From the NCBI RefSeq assembly GCF_904849725.1, contig NC_058524.1, forward strand, positions 513,468,263-513,532,262: DNA of 64,000 nt. The letters run 5' to 3'. This document shows, piece by piece, positions 34,950 to 45,252 of this stretch. The notes under the pieces were generated by a model, which did not search any database, was not told the DNA's origin, and was given only the letters and a program-made list of their open reading frames with translations. Each line of letters starts with the position of its first letter. Positions within the stretch are counted from its first letter, which is position 1. The position numbers were made by a program, and so were the translations under genes. Source of the stretch: Hordeum vulgare subsp. vulgare. Lineage: Eukaryota; Streptophyta; Magnoliopsida; Poales; Poaceae.

Positions 34950-35612
34950 ATGATTTGTGGTTTTTTTTAGTGTCGCGCGCCTTGTCCCCTTCCTCACCGC
35001 CGTCGATCGCCCCGTCACCGACACAACCTTGGTGAGCCTATTGTTTTTATTTACCAAAACAAATTTTGATTTGTATGATTTACATATTTACTTGTATATA
35101 ATTTTCTTATTGTGTAAGATTTTTTTATATGTATAGCGCCACGGTTTTGATATCCGTCCCCGTTGGCCCTCGTCCAGTCTATGATTCGGATGTGGTATAT
35201 TATCTTTTATAACTACATATTTTCATTTCCTGATTATATGACAATTAATTACGCCGACCAACTTGACAAAGATATTTTTATCTAGGAGGTAGTGGAACCG
35301 GAAATGCCAATCGACCCTATTGTTGAGAAGTTACACTTAGTTGAACAAGAAAATGTTGGCCTGAAAGAAAGATTGAAAAAAACTGAAGAAAGGTTGGAAA
35401 AAACTGAAAGAGAGAAGATGACCTTGGAAAAGGTTCTTGCCGGTGTCGTCGATGGTCACAAGAGCGAGATGGACGCAATGCGTCTGAAGATTAGAAAGAT
35501 TAGAAAATATGCAATTAGTAAAGAGGCTTGGTATCATTATGCCGTCGGGTCAATTGTTACCTTTGTTGCGATTTTGATCGCATTTGTTGTTGTTTTTAAA
35601 TGCATTAATTAG
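34950..35612 (+). CDS. CACTA-2 accessory protein: coiled coil plus one membrane segment
   Basis: The recognisable open frame is 35292-35612 (106 codons from the first Met). Residues 10-75 are a Glu/Lys heptad-rich coiled coil (LKERLKKTEERLEKTEREKM), then a basic stretch. Residues 83-104 form a hydrophobic segment (YHYAVGSIVTFVAILIAFVVV), ending KCIN. A small upstream exon set is plausible: coding-like sequence at about 34972-35033 ends in GGTGAG, and another at about 35137-35190 precedes GTGGTA. The reading also opens in-frame before the Met, after an AG at 35285. I have seen similar small proteins attached to Triticeae CACTA elements, but no function is known to me. It ends about 160 bases before the transposase. 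Coordinates of the upstream exons are uncertain. Confidence 0.6.
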
Positions 35613-35770
35613 AGAGAGTTTTTATGGTTGGTTTCAGTGTGTGTTTTTATGAGAACTATATATGTATGGTCACTACGCTACTTTGGTTTTAACGTGTGAT
35701 GAACTTTTTGTATTAATTAATTAATTTAGTCATGATGATTTAGCATAATGGTTTTTGATAAATTTATATA

Positions 35771-38700
35771 ATGCAGATGAACCGGCAATGGATGTACAGT
35801 GATCGACGTCGTCCCGAATTCCTTAATGGCATGGATAGTTTTCTCAATGTGGCTGAGAAAAACAGGCTGAATGGATTTATTTTTTGTCCATGTAAAAAAT
35901 GCCAGAATAAGAGGAATTTCCCTAACTCAAGAACCATACACACCCACCTGTTGCAAGAAGGCTTCATGCCCAGTTATTTTTGTTGGACCAAGCACGGAGA
36001 AAGAGGGGTTGTAATGGAAGACAATGAAGAAGAAGAGGATAATGATAACTATCCTATGTTCGGTGAACACAGTGATACTGAAATGGGGGAAGACGAGCCT
36101 GAACTTGAGGACATTGTTGATGAGTTTGATGATGATCTTCGTCAGGTCATTCGTGAAGAACAGATAAACTGCGGAAGTGAAAACGAGAGGTTGAAGTTGG
36201 AGCGCATGTTAGAAGAGCACAAAAAATTGTTGTACCCAGATTGCGAAGATGGCCAGAAAAAGCTGGGCACTACCCTGGAATTGCTGCAATGGAAGGCAGA
36301 GAATGGAATATATGACAAGGGATTTGAAAAGCTGCTGAAAATAATGAAGAAGATGCTTCCAAGAGATAACGTGCTGCCCTGCACTACGTACGAAGCAAAG
36401 AAGGTTGTCTGCCCTCTAGGATTGGAAGTGCATAAGATACATGCATGCATCAATGACTGCATCCTCTACCGCGGTCAGCACGAGAATTTAAATGCCTGCC
36501 CGGTATGCGGTGCATTTCGGTATAAGATCAGGCGAGATGACCCTGGTGATGTTGAGGGCGACGACCGCCCCAGGAAGAGGGTTCCTGCCAAGGTGATGTG
36601 GCATGCTCCTATAATACCACAGTTGAAACGTTTGTTCCGAAACAAAGAGCATGCCAAGTTGCTGCGATGGCACAAAGAAGACCGTAAGGAAGACGATATG
36701 CTGAGACAACCCGCTGATGGGTCGCAGTGGAGAAACATCGACGATAAGTACGAGGACTTTGCACGTGACCCAAGAAACTTAAGGTTTGGTCTAAGTACAG
36801 ATGGCCTGAATCCGTTTGGGGAGCAGAGTAGCAGTCATAGCACCTGGCCCGTGACTCTATGTATCTATAACCTTCCTCCTTGGTTATGCATGAACCGTAA
36901 GTTCATTATGATGCTAGTGCTTATCCCAGGCCCGTCGCAACCCGGCAACAACATTGATGTGTACCTGAGGCCACTGGTTGATGAACTTTTAGAGTTATGG
37001 GCTGACGAAGGTGTACGTGTGTGGGACGAGTACAAACAAGAGGAATTTGACCTACGAGGGTTGCTGTTTGTAACCATCAATGATTGGCCCGCTCTTAGTA
37101 ACATCTCAGGACAGCCAAACAAGGGATACAGCGCATGCACACACTGTTTAGGCGAGACTGAAAGTATACATATAGGCAAGAATGTGTACCCGGGGCATCA
37201 TCGATTTCTTCCAGACAGGCATCTTGTAAGAAAGAAAGGAAAGCATTTCAAAGGCGAGGCAGATACACGGAGGAAGCCAACCCTCCCTAAAGGTACTGAT
37301 ATATATGACATGGTCAAATATATAAAAGTAATCTTTGGTAAGGGTCCTGGCGCACAATCTGTTCCAAATGACGCCGACAACCACGTAGCCATGTGGAAGA
37401 AGAAATCTATATTCTGGGAACTACCCTATTGGAAATTCCTAGAGGTTCGCTCTGCGATCGACGTGATGCACGTGACGAAAAATATTTGCGTGAACCTGCT
37501 AAACTTACTGGGCGTGCATGGGAAGAAGTCGAGAGATACACCAAAAGCACGGCTGCACCACCAACGTATGCACGAACGAGACGACCTGATGAATCGAGAG
37601 AATTTCAAAGGTCCTGCCAGCTACGCTCTTACCAAGGAAGAGAAGGAGATCTTTTTCCAAGTCCTGAGCAGTATCAAGGTCCCGTCTGGCTACTCGTCGA
37701 ACATAAAAGGAATACTAAACCTGGAAGAGAAAAAGTTCCAAAACCTAAAGTCTCATGACTGCCACGTGATCATGACCCAGTTACTTCCGATTGCATTGAG
37801 GGGGCTTCTGCCAGAAAACGTGCGAGTACCCATTGTGAAGCTATGTGCATTCCTCAACGCAACTTCTCAGAAGGCAATCGATCCAGCAACTCTACCAAGT
37901 TTACAGAAGGACGTGGTCCAATGTCTTGTCAGCTTCGAGTTGGTGTTCCCACCAACCTTCTTCAATATTATGACGCACCTCATAGTTCACCTAGTCCAAG
38001 AGATTTCCGTTCTCGGTCCTGTATTCTTACACAATATGTTCCCCTTTGAGAGGTTCACGGGAGTCTTGAAGAATTATGTTAAAAACCGTGCTAGGCCAGA
38101 AGGAAGCATGGTCAAGGGCTATGGAATAGAGGAGGTCATTGAGTTTTGTGTTGACTTTATTCCTGACCTGAACCCGATCGGTGTTCCTCAGTCGCGCCAT
38201 GAGGGGAGACTGCGTGGAAAAGGCACGCTAGGAAAGAAATCAACAACATGTATGGACGAGCAATCTTTCACTCAAGCACACTACACAGTTCTAGTTAATT
38301 CCAGCTTGGCGGCTCCATATATCCAGGAACACAAGGATATTTTATGCTCGGAATACCCGGAGCAACCTGAAGATTTCATTGCTAAAGAACACGCGAAGAC
38401 TTTCGGCGGTTGGTTGCAAAGACGTCTCATTAATGACAACATTGTTGAAGATGAGCTATACTTGTTGGCCAAGCAACCATCTTCGACTGTATTGACCTTT
38501 AAAGGGTACGAGATAAATGGTAACACATTTTACACGGCAGACCAAGATAAAAAGAGCACCAACCAAAACAGTGGCGTCCGGTTTGATGCAAAAGACGACA
38601 ACGGGCAAAGGGTCACATACTATGGTTACATAGAGCAGATATGGGAACTTGACTATGGACCTTCCTTTAAAGTCCCTTTGTTCTGGTGCAAATGGTTCAA

Positions 38701-39079
38701 CCTGTCAGGCGTGAAGGTAGACCCGAAGTACGGAATGACAACAGTGGATCAGAAGAATCTTGGGTACGGCAATGATCATTTCGTCCTAGCCAATGATGTG
38801 GCTCAGGTTTTCTATGTGAAGGACATGTCTAGCAGACCGAGAAAAAGAAAAGATAAGGAAGCGAATACATCAGACGATGAGCCAAGGCGCCACATAGTTC
38901 TTTCAGGGAAAAGAAACATCGTGGGAGTCGAGGACAAGACAGACATGTCAGAAGATTACAATAAATTTGATGAAATTCCTCCCTTCAAAGTCAAAGATGA
39001 TCCAAGCATCCCGTTAAATGATGAAGATAGTCCATGGTTACGGCGCAATCAGAAGAAAGGCAAGAAGAAAAATAGATAG
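35771..39079 (+). CDS. CACTA-2 transposase (TNP2/TnpD type), uninterrupted
   Basis: A single open frame of 1102 codons catalyses excision and integration of CACTA elements in the nucleus. Residues about 5-80 form the transposase-associated domain, with CPCKKCQN as a Cys-rich motif. The tnp2 domain spans about 330-590, with STDGLNPFG near 338 and AIDVMHVTKN near 562 holding conserved Asp residues. A DUF4218-like block starts near 661 (HDCHVIMTQLLPIALRG), and a DUF4216-like block lies near 915-990. The C-terminus is Lys-rich, as for a nuclear protein. Length fits the family and no stop or frame break is visible. The codon at 35777 (MNRQWMY) is a more usual start than 35771. The gene is intronless as read and lies between the accessory ORF and ORF2. 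Confidence 0.95.
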   Translation: MQMNRQWMYSDRRRPEFLNGMDSFLNVAEKNRLNGFIFCPCKKCQNKRNFPNSRTIHTHLLQEGFMPSYFCWTKHGERGVVMEDNEEEEDNDNYPMFGEHSDTEMGEDEPELEDIVDEFDDDLRQVIREEQINCGSENERLKLERMLEEHKKLLYPDCEDGQKKLGTTLELLQWKAENGIYDKGFEKLLKIMKKMLPRDNVLPCTTYEAKKVVCPLGLEVHKIHACINDCILYRGQHENLNACPVCGAFRYKIRRDDPGDVEGDDRPRKRVPAKVMWHAPIIPQLKRLFRNKEHAKLLRWHKEDRKEDDMLRQPADGSQWRNIDDKYEDFARDPRNLRFGLSTDGLNPFGEQSSSHSTWPVTLCIYNLPPWLCMNRKFIMMLVLIPGPSQPGNNIDVYLRPLVDELLELWADEGVRVWDEYKQEEFDLRGLLFVTINDWPALSNISGQPNKGYSACTHCLGETESIHIGKNVYPGHHRFLPDRHLVRKKGKHFKGEADTRRKPTLPKGTDIYDMVKYIKVIFGKGPGAQSVPNDADNHVAMWKKKSIFWELPYWKFLEVRSAIDVMHVTKNICVNLLNLLGVHGKKSRDTPKARLHHQRMHERDDLMNRENFKGPASYALTKEEKEIFFQVLSSIKVPSGYSSNIKGILNLEEKKFQNLKSHDCHVIMTQLLPIALRGLLPENVRVPIVKLCAFLNATSQKAIDPATLPSLQKDVVQCLVSFELVFPPTFFNIMTHLIVHLVQEISVLGPVFLHNMFPFERFTGVLKNYVKNRARPEGSMVKGYGIEEVIEFCVDFIPDLNPIGVPQSRHEGRLRGKGTLGKKSTTCMDEQSFTQAHYTVLVNSSLAAPYIQEHKDILCSEYPEQPEDFIAKEHAKTFGGWLQRRLINDNIVEDELYLLAKQPSSTVLTFKGYEINGNTFYTADQDKKSTNQNSGVRFDAKDDNGQRVTYYGYIEQIWELDYGPSFKVPLFWCKWFNLSGVKVDPKYGMTTVDQKNLGYGNDHFVLANDVAQVFYVKDMSSRPRKRKDKEANTSDDEPRRHIVLSGKRNIVGVEDKTDMSEDYNKFDEIPPFKVKDDPSIPLNDEDSPWLRRNQKKGKKKNR

Positions 39080-39254
39080 GGGGTGTTGTTGGTGATGTGT
39101 AATAATGTATTAAACCTTTTATGTAATTGTGTTGACCATTTTGATAAATATTAAAAATTTGACCAGTTTCCACTAAATTTGACCATTTTGATAAATATCA
39201 TTTTTATTTTTTAAGTGTAAAAATGACATTTTGACAATTTGTAAATAAATGTAA

Positions 39255-39520
39255 AAGAAAACAGAAAAGGGAAACAAAAAAGAAAAATAAAAGAAGAAAC
39301 AGGAAAAAGAAAAAGGAAACAAAAAGAAAAAGAAAACAGGAAACAGAAAAAAGGAAAAAAGAAAAATAAAAGAAGAAACAGGAAAAGAAAAAGGAAACAA
39401 AAAGAAAAAGAAAACAGGAAACAGAAAAAAGGAAAAAAGAAAAATAAAAGAAGAAACAGGAAAAAGAAAAAGGAAACAAAAAGAAAAATAAAACAGGAAA
39501 TAGAAAAAAGGAAAAAAACC
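39255..39520. repeat. 79-bp purine tandem repeat in CACTA-2
   Basis: Three or more copies of a pure A/G unit start at 39282, 39361 and 39439 (GAAAAATAAAAGAAGAAACA). Long minus-strand Phe-rich ORFs here are artefacts of the repeat. It follows the transposase gene and precedes the internal palindromes. Confidence 0.92.
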
Positions 39521-39668
39521 TTTAGGACCGGTCTGTAACAACAACCGGTCCTAAAGGTGGGTTCGGTTCGCGCCCAATTTTTGGACCCTTTAGCACCGGT
39601 CTGTGTTAACAACCGGTGCTAAAGGGTCTTTAGCACCGGTTGTTAACATAGACCGGTGCTAAAGGGTC
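39518..39668. repeat. Internal copies of the subterminal palindromes
   Basis: Three palindromes occur: CCTTTAGGACCGGTCTGTAA/CAACAACCGGTCCTAAAGG, then the TTTAGCACCGGT...ACCGGTGCTAAAGG pair twice. They match the units at the element ends (34433-34620 and 44990-45020) but lie in the middle, just upstream of the GC-rich leader of ORF2. Confidence 0.88.
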
Positions 39669-40715
39669 TATACCTCTCCGAGGTCGCCAACTTCTCGCCT
39701 TCCCGCGCGTCTCTCCTCGCCTTCTCTCCTCGCCGCCTCGCCGGTCGACGATCCTCGGCGCCGCCTCCTCGCCGCGCCGTCGCCTCCTCGCCGCGCCGCC
39801 GCCTCCTCGCGCCACCTCGCCGGCCGACGATCCTCGCCGCCTCCTCGCCGCACCGTCGCCTCCTCGCCGCGCCGCCGCCTCCTCGCCGATCCTCGCCGCC
39901 TCCTCGCGCGCGGCCTCCTTGCGCCGCCTCCTCGCCGATCCTCGCGCCGCCTCCTCGCTGCCTCCTCGCGCGCCGCCCCACTTCGTCTTCTTCACGTAAG
40001 GTATATTCATATTTTCGTATATCCATATTGTTGTATGCTTGTAATTATAACCGTCGATATTAGTTTTTTTCCGGCCCGAATAGGACATCCTATAAAAAAA
40101 AGTTACGTGATCATGCATATTCTCACGGCTCTCACGGCTAAAAAAAGTTACGGGATTTGTTCTATCGACGTACAAATCGTACCTGCTAGAGATGCTCTCA
40201 CGGCTCGATTTGAAGCCGCCTTCATCATTTATGTCGCTAAAGCGAGGAAGACGATTCTAGTAGACTCACTTTTTCAGTCAACATTCGAAACTTTCCGACG
40301 TACAAATCCTATAGACGAAGTCGGTCAACATTCGTGCAACGTGAGGTGACTCCGACGATTCCGACGATTCCGTAAAACCCTAAACCGACGATTCCGACGA
40401 TTCCGACGATTCCGTAAAACCCTAAACCGACGATTCCGACGATTCCGTAAAACCCTAAACCGACGATTCCGACGATTTCGTAAAACTTTCCGACGATTAC
40501 AATTCCGTAAAACTTTCCTACGATTCCGACGATTCCATAACTGCGGGGAAAGTTTCCGACGATTCCGTAAAACTTTCCGACGATTCCGTAAAACTTTGCG
40601 ATGATTACGACTCCGACGATTCCGTAAAACTTTTCCGTAAAATTTCCGGTTCCGTAAAACTTTTCCGCAAATAATTTTGCTAAGTTAAATTCTTGTTACT
40701 AGCAGGTGTTGAGCT
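39669..40715 (+). promoter_or_regulatory. ORF2 leader: GC-rich tract and short degenerate tandem repeats
   Basis: The stretch 39680-39980 is GC-rich with CTCCTCGCCGCGCCGCC-type tandem units, which give long unsupported ORFs on both strands. A donor-like GTAAGG at 39996-40001 may start a leader intron ending at CAG before 40705. The stretch 40345-40670 repeats CGACGATTC and TTCCGTAAAACC units. No coding sequence is supported. Confidence 0.5.
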
Positions 40716-43700
40716 ATGGATCCCCAAGAACCACATGATCAGCACGCCGATCAGCTCGCGGAATGGGTGAGGCGGAGAAGGAAAGATACATGTGCCAGAT
40801 GATTTTTGAAGATGCAATGGCCATATATCATGATGATGACGGTGGGCATGCGTTTAGCAATCAATTTTTGAACGACTCCGGTGACGGAGCTGAGAATATA
40901 GAAGATGTAGTAGATGCAGAAGTGCCCTCCGGAACAAACTCTGCCAATGTATATCTCAAGTCACTGTTGACGCAACAATTAATTTGTATTGCACTTACTA
41001 ACGAATCATTATTTTCCCGTTTAGGTGCCCTCCGGAACACCTAGCGCAAGTACTGAGACAAAGTCGAAACGAGGCCCGGCCGCAAGGTTGAAAGATACTG
41101 CAAGGTACTCGATCGATAAAGTTGCTACTGATGGCAAACCACTGGAACCCCCAGAAACTTATCGCAACTTTGTAAATCAGTGCGGAGTTGTTGTAAGAGA
41201 CCTGGTCCCGATCAACTTAATAGAATGGAATAAGCCGAAGACCGGCACCAACGTTGGAGCTACTTATGTCGATGACAGATTGAAAAGAGTGCTTTGCGAC
41301 ACGGTCTGGCTAAATTTCAGCGTAGCGGAAGATAAGAAGAAGAAAGTCGAGGAGTGGGCTTTGAAGAAGATGGCCACACAATTCCAGAGGTGGAAGAAAG
41401 ACTTGTGGAAGAAATATAAGGACGAAGATCCAGTTTTCACTGGGCACCTAGTGAAGATAAGAGACGCTTGGCCTGATTTTAAGGCGTACAAGAAATCGGG
41501 TGTCTTTACATCCCGATCAGCCACAAATACGGAGAATGCGAAGAAGAAGAAATATCACCATATTTTGGGGTCAGGTGGCTACATGACTGCCCTGCCTAGG
41601 TGGCGACGCTATGAAGATGCGCTTCTGAAAAGAAATATCATTCCACAGACACATGACTGGCCCGATAGGTCCAAGTTCTGGTTGTTCGCGCATGGGGCAA
41701 CGTTGGACGCTGAGACTGGGATGATTGTTGCGGAGGGACCATGGTCGGAAAAAATAACACAAGTCGTATCAGATCTAGAGAAGGCAATAGAAGCTGTTCG
41801 AAAAGGAACTTTTGTTCCCGATAGAGAGAACGACGAGTTGACGAAGGCACTCGGGAACCCCGAAAAGTGGGGACGAACACGAGGCTTTGGAGCCACTACC
41901 CCGTGGAACCAAGGGTTTCCGGCGGACCTTGGCACTTACTTAAGCCGTGGTAGAAGCAAGAGGAAGGCGCTGGAACGGATAGAGACATTAGAAGAAAAGG
42001 TGGCGTTTCTCTTGAAGAAAGGGGGACACCCTGTACCTGACACTGAAGAGGAGGAAGAAGATCCTGCACCTGACGCTGATCAACAGCAATTAGAAGACGA
42101 TCCTGTACCAGATGCCATCCCATCTCAGCATAGAAGCAGCGTGGGTTCCACGCAGCTGCAGCTAGAAGACGGTCCTGCAGTCGAACCGTCGGCGCCTCAC
42201 TACCCCGTGGATGATGTCACGGAGAAGACAAACTATGAGATACATATGCCAATGGGGAACATATCCTTCATGGTGGCGTCAGGCTATGCTTTACCGAATC
42301 AACCTGGAGCAACCTACCATGGTGGTCAAATTCCAGCATCCCATGCTCGTGTCGGGTTGTCAACAATTACGCCGGGATGCCAGTCAATTGAGCTTGATAT
42401 TCGTGGAGGTGAAGGCGAGAAGACACTGGGAGAAATGGAGCTTGGTATCATCTTGTGGAAGAAGAAACACATCGTGTTTCCTAACGCGGCGCCAAGGCCA
42501 CCGACTCCTCCAGGTACAATTATGCACCACCTCCAACAATTACTGAATGTTGCACCACATGTAAGCCTATTTTTAATAGTTTTTCACTTTCGTACAGAGA
42601 ATGCACGACCTCCAAGTCCACCCCCCAACGCACCTCCAAGTCCACCCCACAACGAAGATAGGGAGCCCGAGGCCGAGAGTCCATCGCCCGTGCACTCCAG
42701 TGAGCCGACGGATGCGCCCACTACGGGTACGGCAAAGCGGAAGCTGCAGTTCAGAAGAAACGGGACTCCTCCCAAGAAGAGAGAAAGGAAACCCAATAAA
42801 GTCAAGACTCCCCCGAAGTTACCAGGCCTGATGACTCCGGAGGAACTAGACGAGGCCGTGAAAGCCAAAAACAAAGCATGGTTCGCACGGTTTCCCCTGA
42901 AGGCCCCTCCATACATCTGGAAGGAAACTCTGAAGAACGTACCAAAGTGGAAAATTGAGCGCACCATCGACAACTTATATTATCCTGAACCGCCGCCACC
43001 GCCGCCCCTTTCAGACTATGAACGGTTCATTGAAAAGATGCACACCGCACAGATGAAGTAGGCGGAGCAGACGAAATGCGGGAAACAAGTTCCCCAGCTC
43101 GGACAACAAGAACCACAGTCAATTGCCCCGCTCAAGGTGTTATCTGACCAGGCTTCAGTGTCCGGTCCACGCATGGGCGACGTATGTTACGCTATTGCTG
43201 ATGTGGTATATAAATATAAGCCCGAGCACCCTCTGGTCGAAAATCCTAGTGCTCTAACAACCCAACTATGGAATTTACATGGCTGGTACTTGGAGGCCGC
43301 AAGGCAAAAGAGAGACTGTATCATGGCGGCAGTTCAGGATCAACACTACTTCGGAGAGTACGGTGTGGAGGTTGGGTTCGATGATTTTTTCCAGATGTAC
43401 AATCAACGTGCCCTCGACAAAGCTATCGTCAGCTGCTACTGTTTGTAAGTGATTTATTTGTGTAATTTAATTATTTAGTTAAGCTCGCGTTCATTGCCCG
43501 TATAATTATCACTCACGAGACATTCTTTTTGTACGCTACTATGCAGAATGAAGATTCGTGAATGCAGGCTGGCAGGAATCTGGGACTTTGGGTTCATTGA
43601 CCCGTATTCGTTTCATCAAGAGATAATAGAAAAGTTCAACAAGGATACACCGGATGATTTGCTAAGGTTTTTGAAGCGACAAAGTACCAAAAAAGAAATA

Positions 43701-43920
43701 CTTTGGCCCTACGGATTCAAGTGAGTGTTACTGTCTTGTACACATTCCATTTTGCTTACCTGATGTTAAGTGTAATTGATGAGTATGCATGACTGCGTGT
43801 GTACACGTGCGCAGGTCCCACTTCATATTGTTCATCATTAGAATCGATCAAGGACAAGTTAAAGTCTGGGACCCGTTAACCTGGGACGCTGACAAATGGA
43901 AGAGCGCGCGTCAGATGCTT

Positions 43921-43951
<31 letters not shown>

Positions 43952-44530
43952 CGGCCTCTTTCGTTCATCGGCCTCTTTTTCGTTCATTTCCTGATATCAA
44001 ATAAGTAATAATTAACTCTTGTATTCATTTTTCTTTGTCGGCCAGGGTTTGGCAAATGTTCATCAAGGAAGAACCCGGTACATGGGCAGACAAGCTCCAC
44101 TTTCAGATTAACAAAGTAAGTAGTACTACGTACCCTGGTTTCAATACCATTACCATTCTCTTGATTATTATTAATTTGACTGAATTATGTTCTCGTATAT
44201 AGGGCGTCCCGCAACAACCACAGGGCACTGACTATTGTGGATACTACGTTTGCGAGTACATTCACAGGATTATCAATGAGAAATCCCGTACTTCCAGAAA
44301 TCTAGAGGTACGTAACCGGATCTTCACAACTTTATTTATGTTGCCATCAATTATGTTAGTTTTGTTCATAACTTAATTGTTTTCATCTACTTCTTTTAAA
44401 GCTGCAACGAAAGCGGGCGATGCTAAGACCAATCCAACGTTGCAAGGCAGTTGCAGAGGAATTGGCAGGATTTCTCCTCACACAAGTCATAGATGAAGGC
44501 GGAGAATTTTTCCATCCTATGAACCAATAG
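40716..44530 (+). pseudogene. CACTA-2 ORF2 with Ulp1-like cysteine protease module
   Basis: Exons by splice signals and frame are 40716-40948, 41025-43444, 43547-43720, 43815-43925, 44046-44115, 44203-44307 and 44402-44530. The start MDPQEPHDQHADQLAEWV is followed by a one- or two-base frame change at about 40770, before EKERYMCQMIFEDAM. A TAG at 43059-43061 interrupts the large exon in the same frame, and open reading continues (KVLSDQASVSG). The N-terminal half is a plant-transposase-like region with Pro-rich linkers. The C-terminal exons carry SHFILFIIRIDQ (catalytic His), VKVWDPLT (Asp) and GTDYCGYYVCEY (catalytic Cys), the order of C48/Ulp1 proteases. The role in transposition is not established. 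As read it is broken, unless an alternative start or splice avoids both lesions. A 38-base in-frame AG-ending segment near 42560-42597 may be a relic intron. Confidence 0.85.
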
Positions 44531-44639
44531 CCAGCTCCCTTCTCTATGCCAGTATACAGCTATAGGAAACGAACTTCAAATTATATAATAATAATCAGTC
44601 CAGTACTTCGTGTTACATGTATATATGTACTTTTATTTG

Positions 44640-45070
44640 GTGCATCAACATTTAACCGCAAACACGGAATCGGAAACACTTAACCGCAAACACGGAATCG
44701 GTGTTTCTGGATACGTGTTTCCGATTACGTGTTCATAAAAAACGGAACACGGACACACGGAATCGGAAACACGGAATCGGAAAGACGTAAACGGAAATAC
44801 GGAACCGGAAACACGTAAACGAAAACCCTGAAAATACGGAACACGGAAACACCGAAATACGGAATCGGAAACCCTGAAAAGAAAAGGAAAAAAAAGAAAA
44901 AAAAAGCATTAGGACCGGTTGGGGTTACCAACCGGTTCTGAAGGTCCTCCGCCTGCGCGCACTCTTCAGCGCCCACGTGGAGGCCTTTAGCACCGGTTTG
45001 TAAGAGACCGGTGCTAAAGGGGGGGGGGCTTTAGTCCCGGATACGTAGCACCGGATGTGTATCCGGGTCC
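44640..45070. repeat. Right subterminal repeats of CACTA-2
   Basis: The stretch 44655-44880 is an array of CGGAAACACGGAATCGGAA-like units, and 44910-45090 carries ACCGGT/CTTTAGCACCGG palindromes. Both types also occur on the left or in the internal part of the element. Confidence 0.85.
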
Positions 45071-45115
45071 AAAGGCCCTTACCAACCGGTTCTAATACCC
45101 CTTTCTCCACTAGTG

Positions 45116-45252
45116 AAATCATATGAAATTGGTTTATCAGGTATGCACCAACAAATTATGTGTTCACACGCTGGATATCCCAACCAAATTAGGTGCTCTT
45201 CAAGGACTACATATGAGAAAGTGGTAGAATCAACATTGTCTAGAACCTCCAT
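45116..45252 (-). pseudogene. MULE transposase gene, 5' coding piece
   Basis: From an ATG at 45252-45250 the minus strand reads MEVLDNVDSTTFSYVVLEEH, then IWLGYPACEH, up to the CACTA-2 border. Removing CACTA-2 and one AAA copy joins it in frame to GHKLV at 34302. A frame change follows within about 10 codons. Confidence 0.5.

Larger units (their letters stand above)
34303..45115 (+). mobile_element. Complete CACTA (En/Spm) transposon, CACTA-2
   Basis: The left terminus is CACTAGTAGAAAATAGGG at 34303 and the right terminus is CTTTCTCCACTAGTG ending at 45115. The ends are inverted repeats over CACTAGTRGA and continue as imperfect subterminal copies. The 3-bp target duplication AAA lies at 34300-34302 and 45116-45118. 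At 10,813 bp it carries a small accessory ORF, a transposase and a multi-exon ORF2, all on the plus strand. The intact ends and duplication show no internal loss of the termini. It landed in the leader of a MULE transposase gene. Confidence 0.95.

Noticed and set aside
39173..39612. Phe-rich, apparently membrane-like minus-strand ORFs
   Set aside because: They arise from the purine tandem repeat and have no start context or homology.
39630..40175. Arg/Ala/Gly-rich ORFs opposite the ORF2 leader
   Set aside because: Opposite-strand reading of CTCCTCGCCG repeats.
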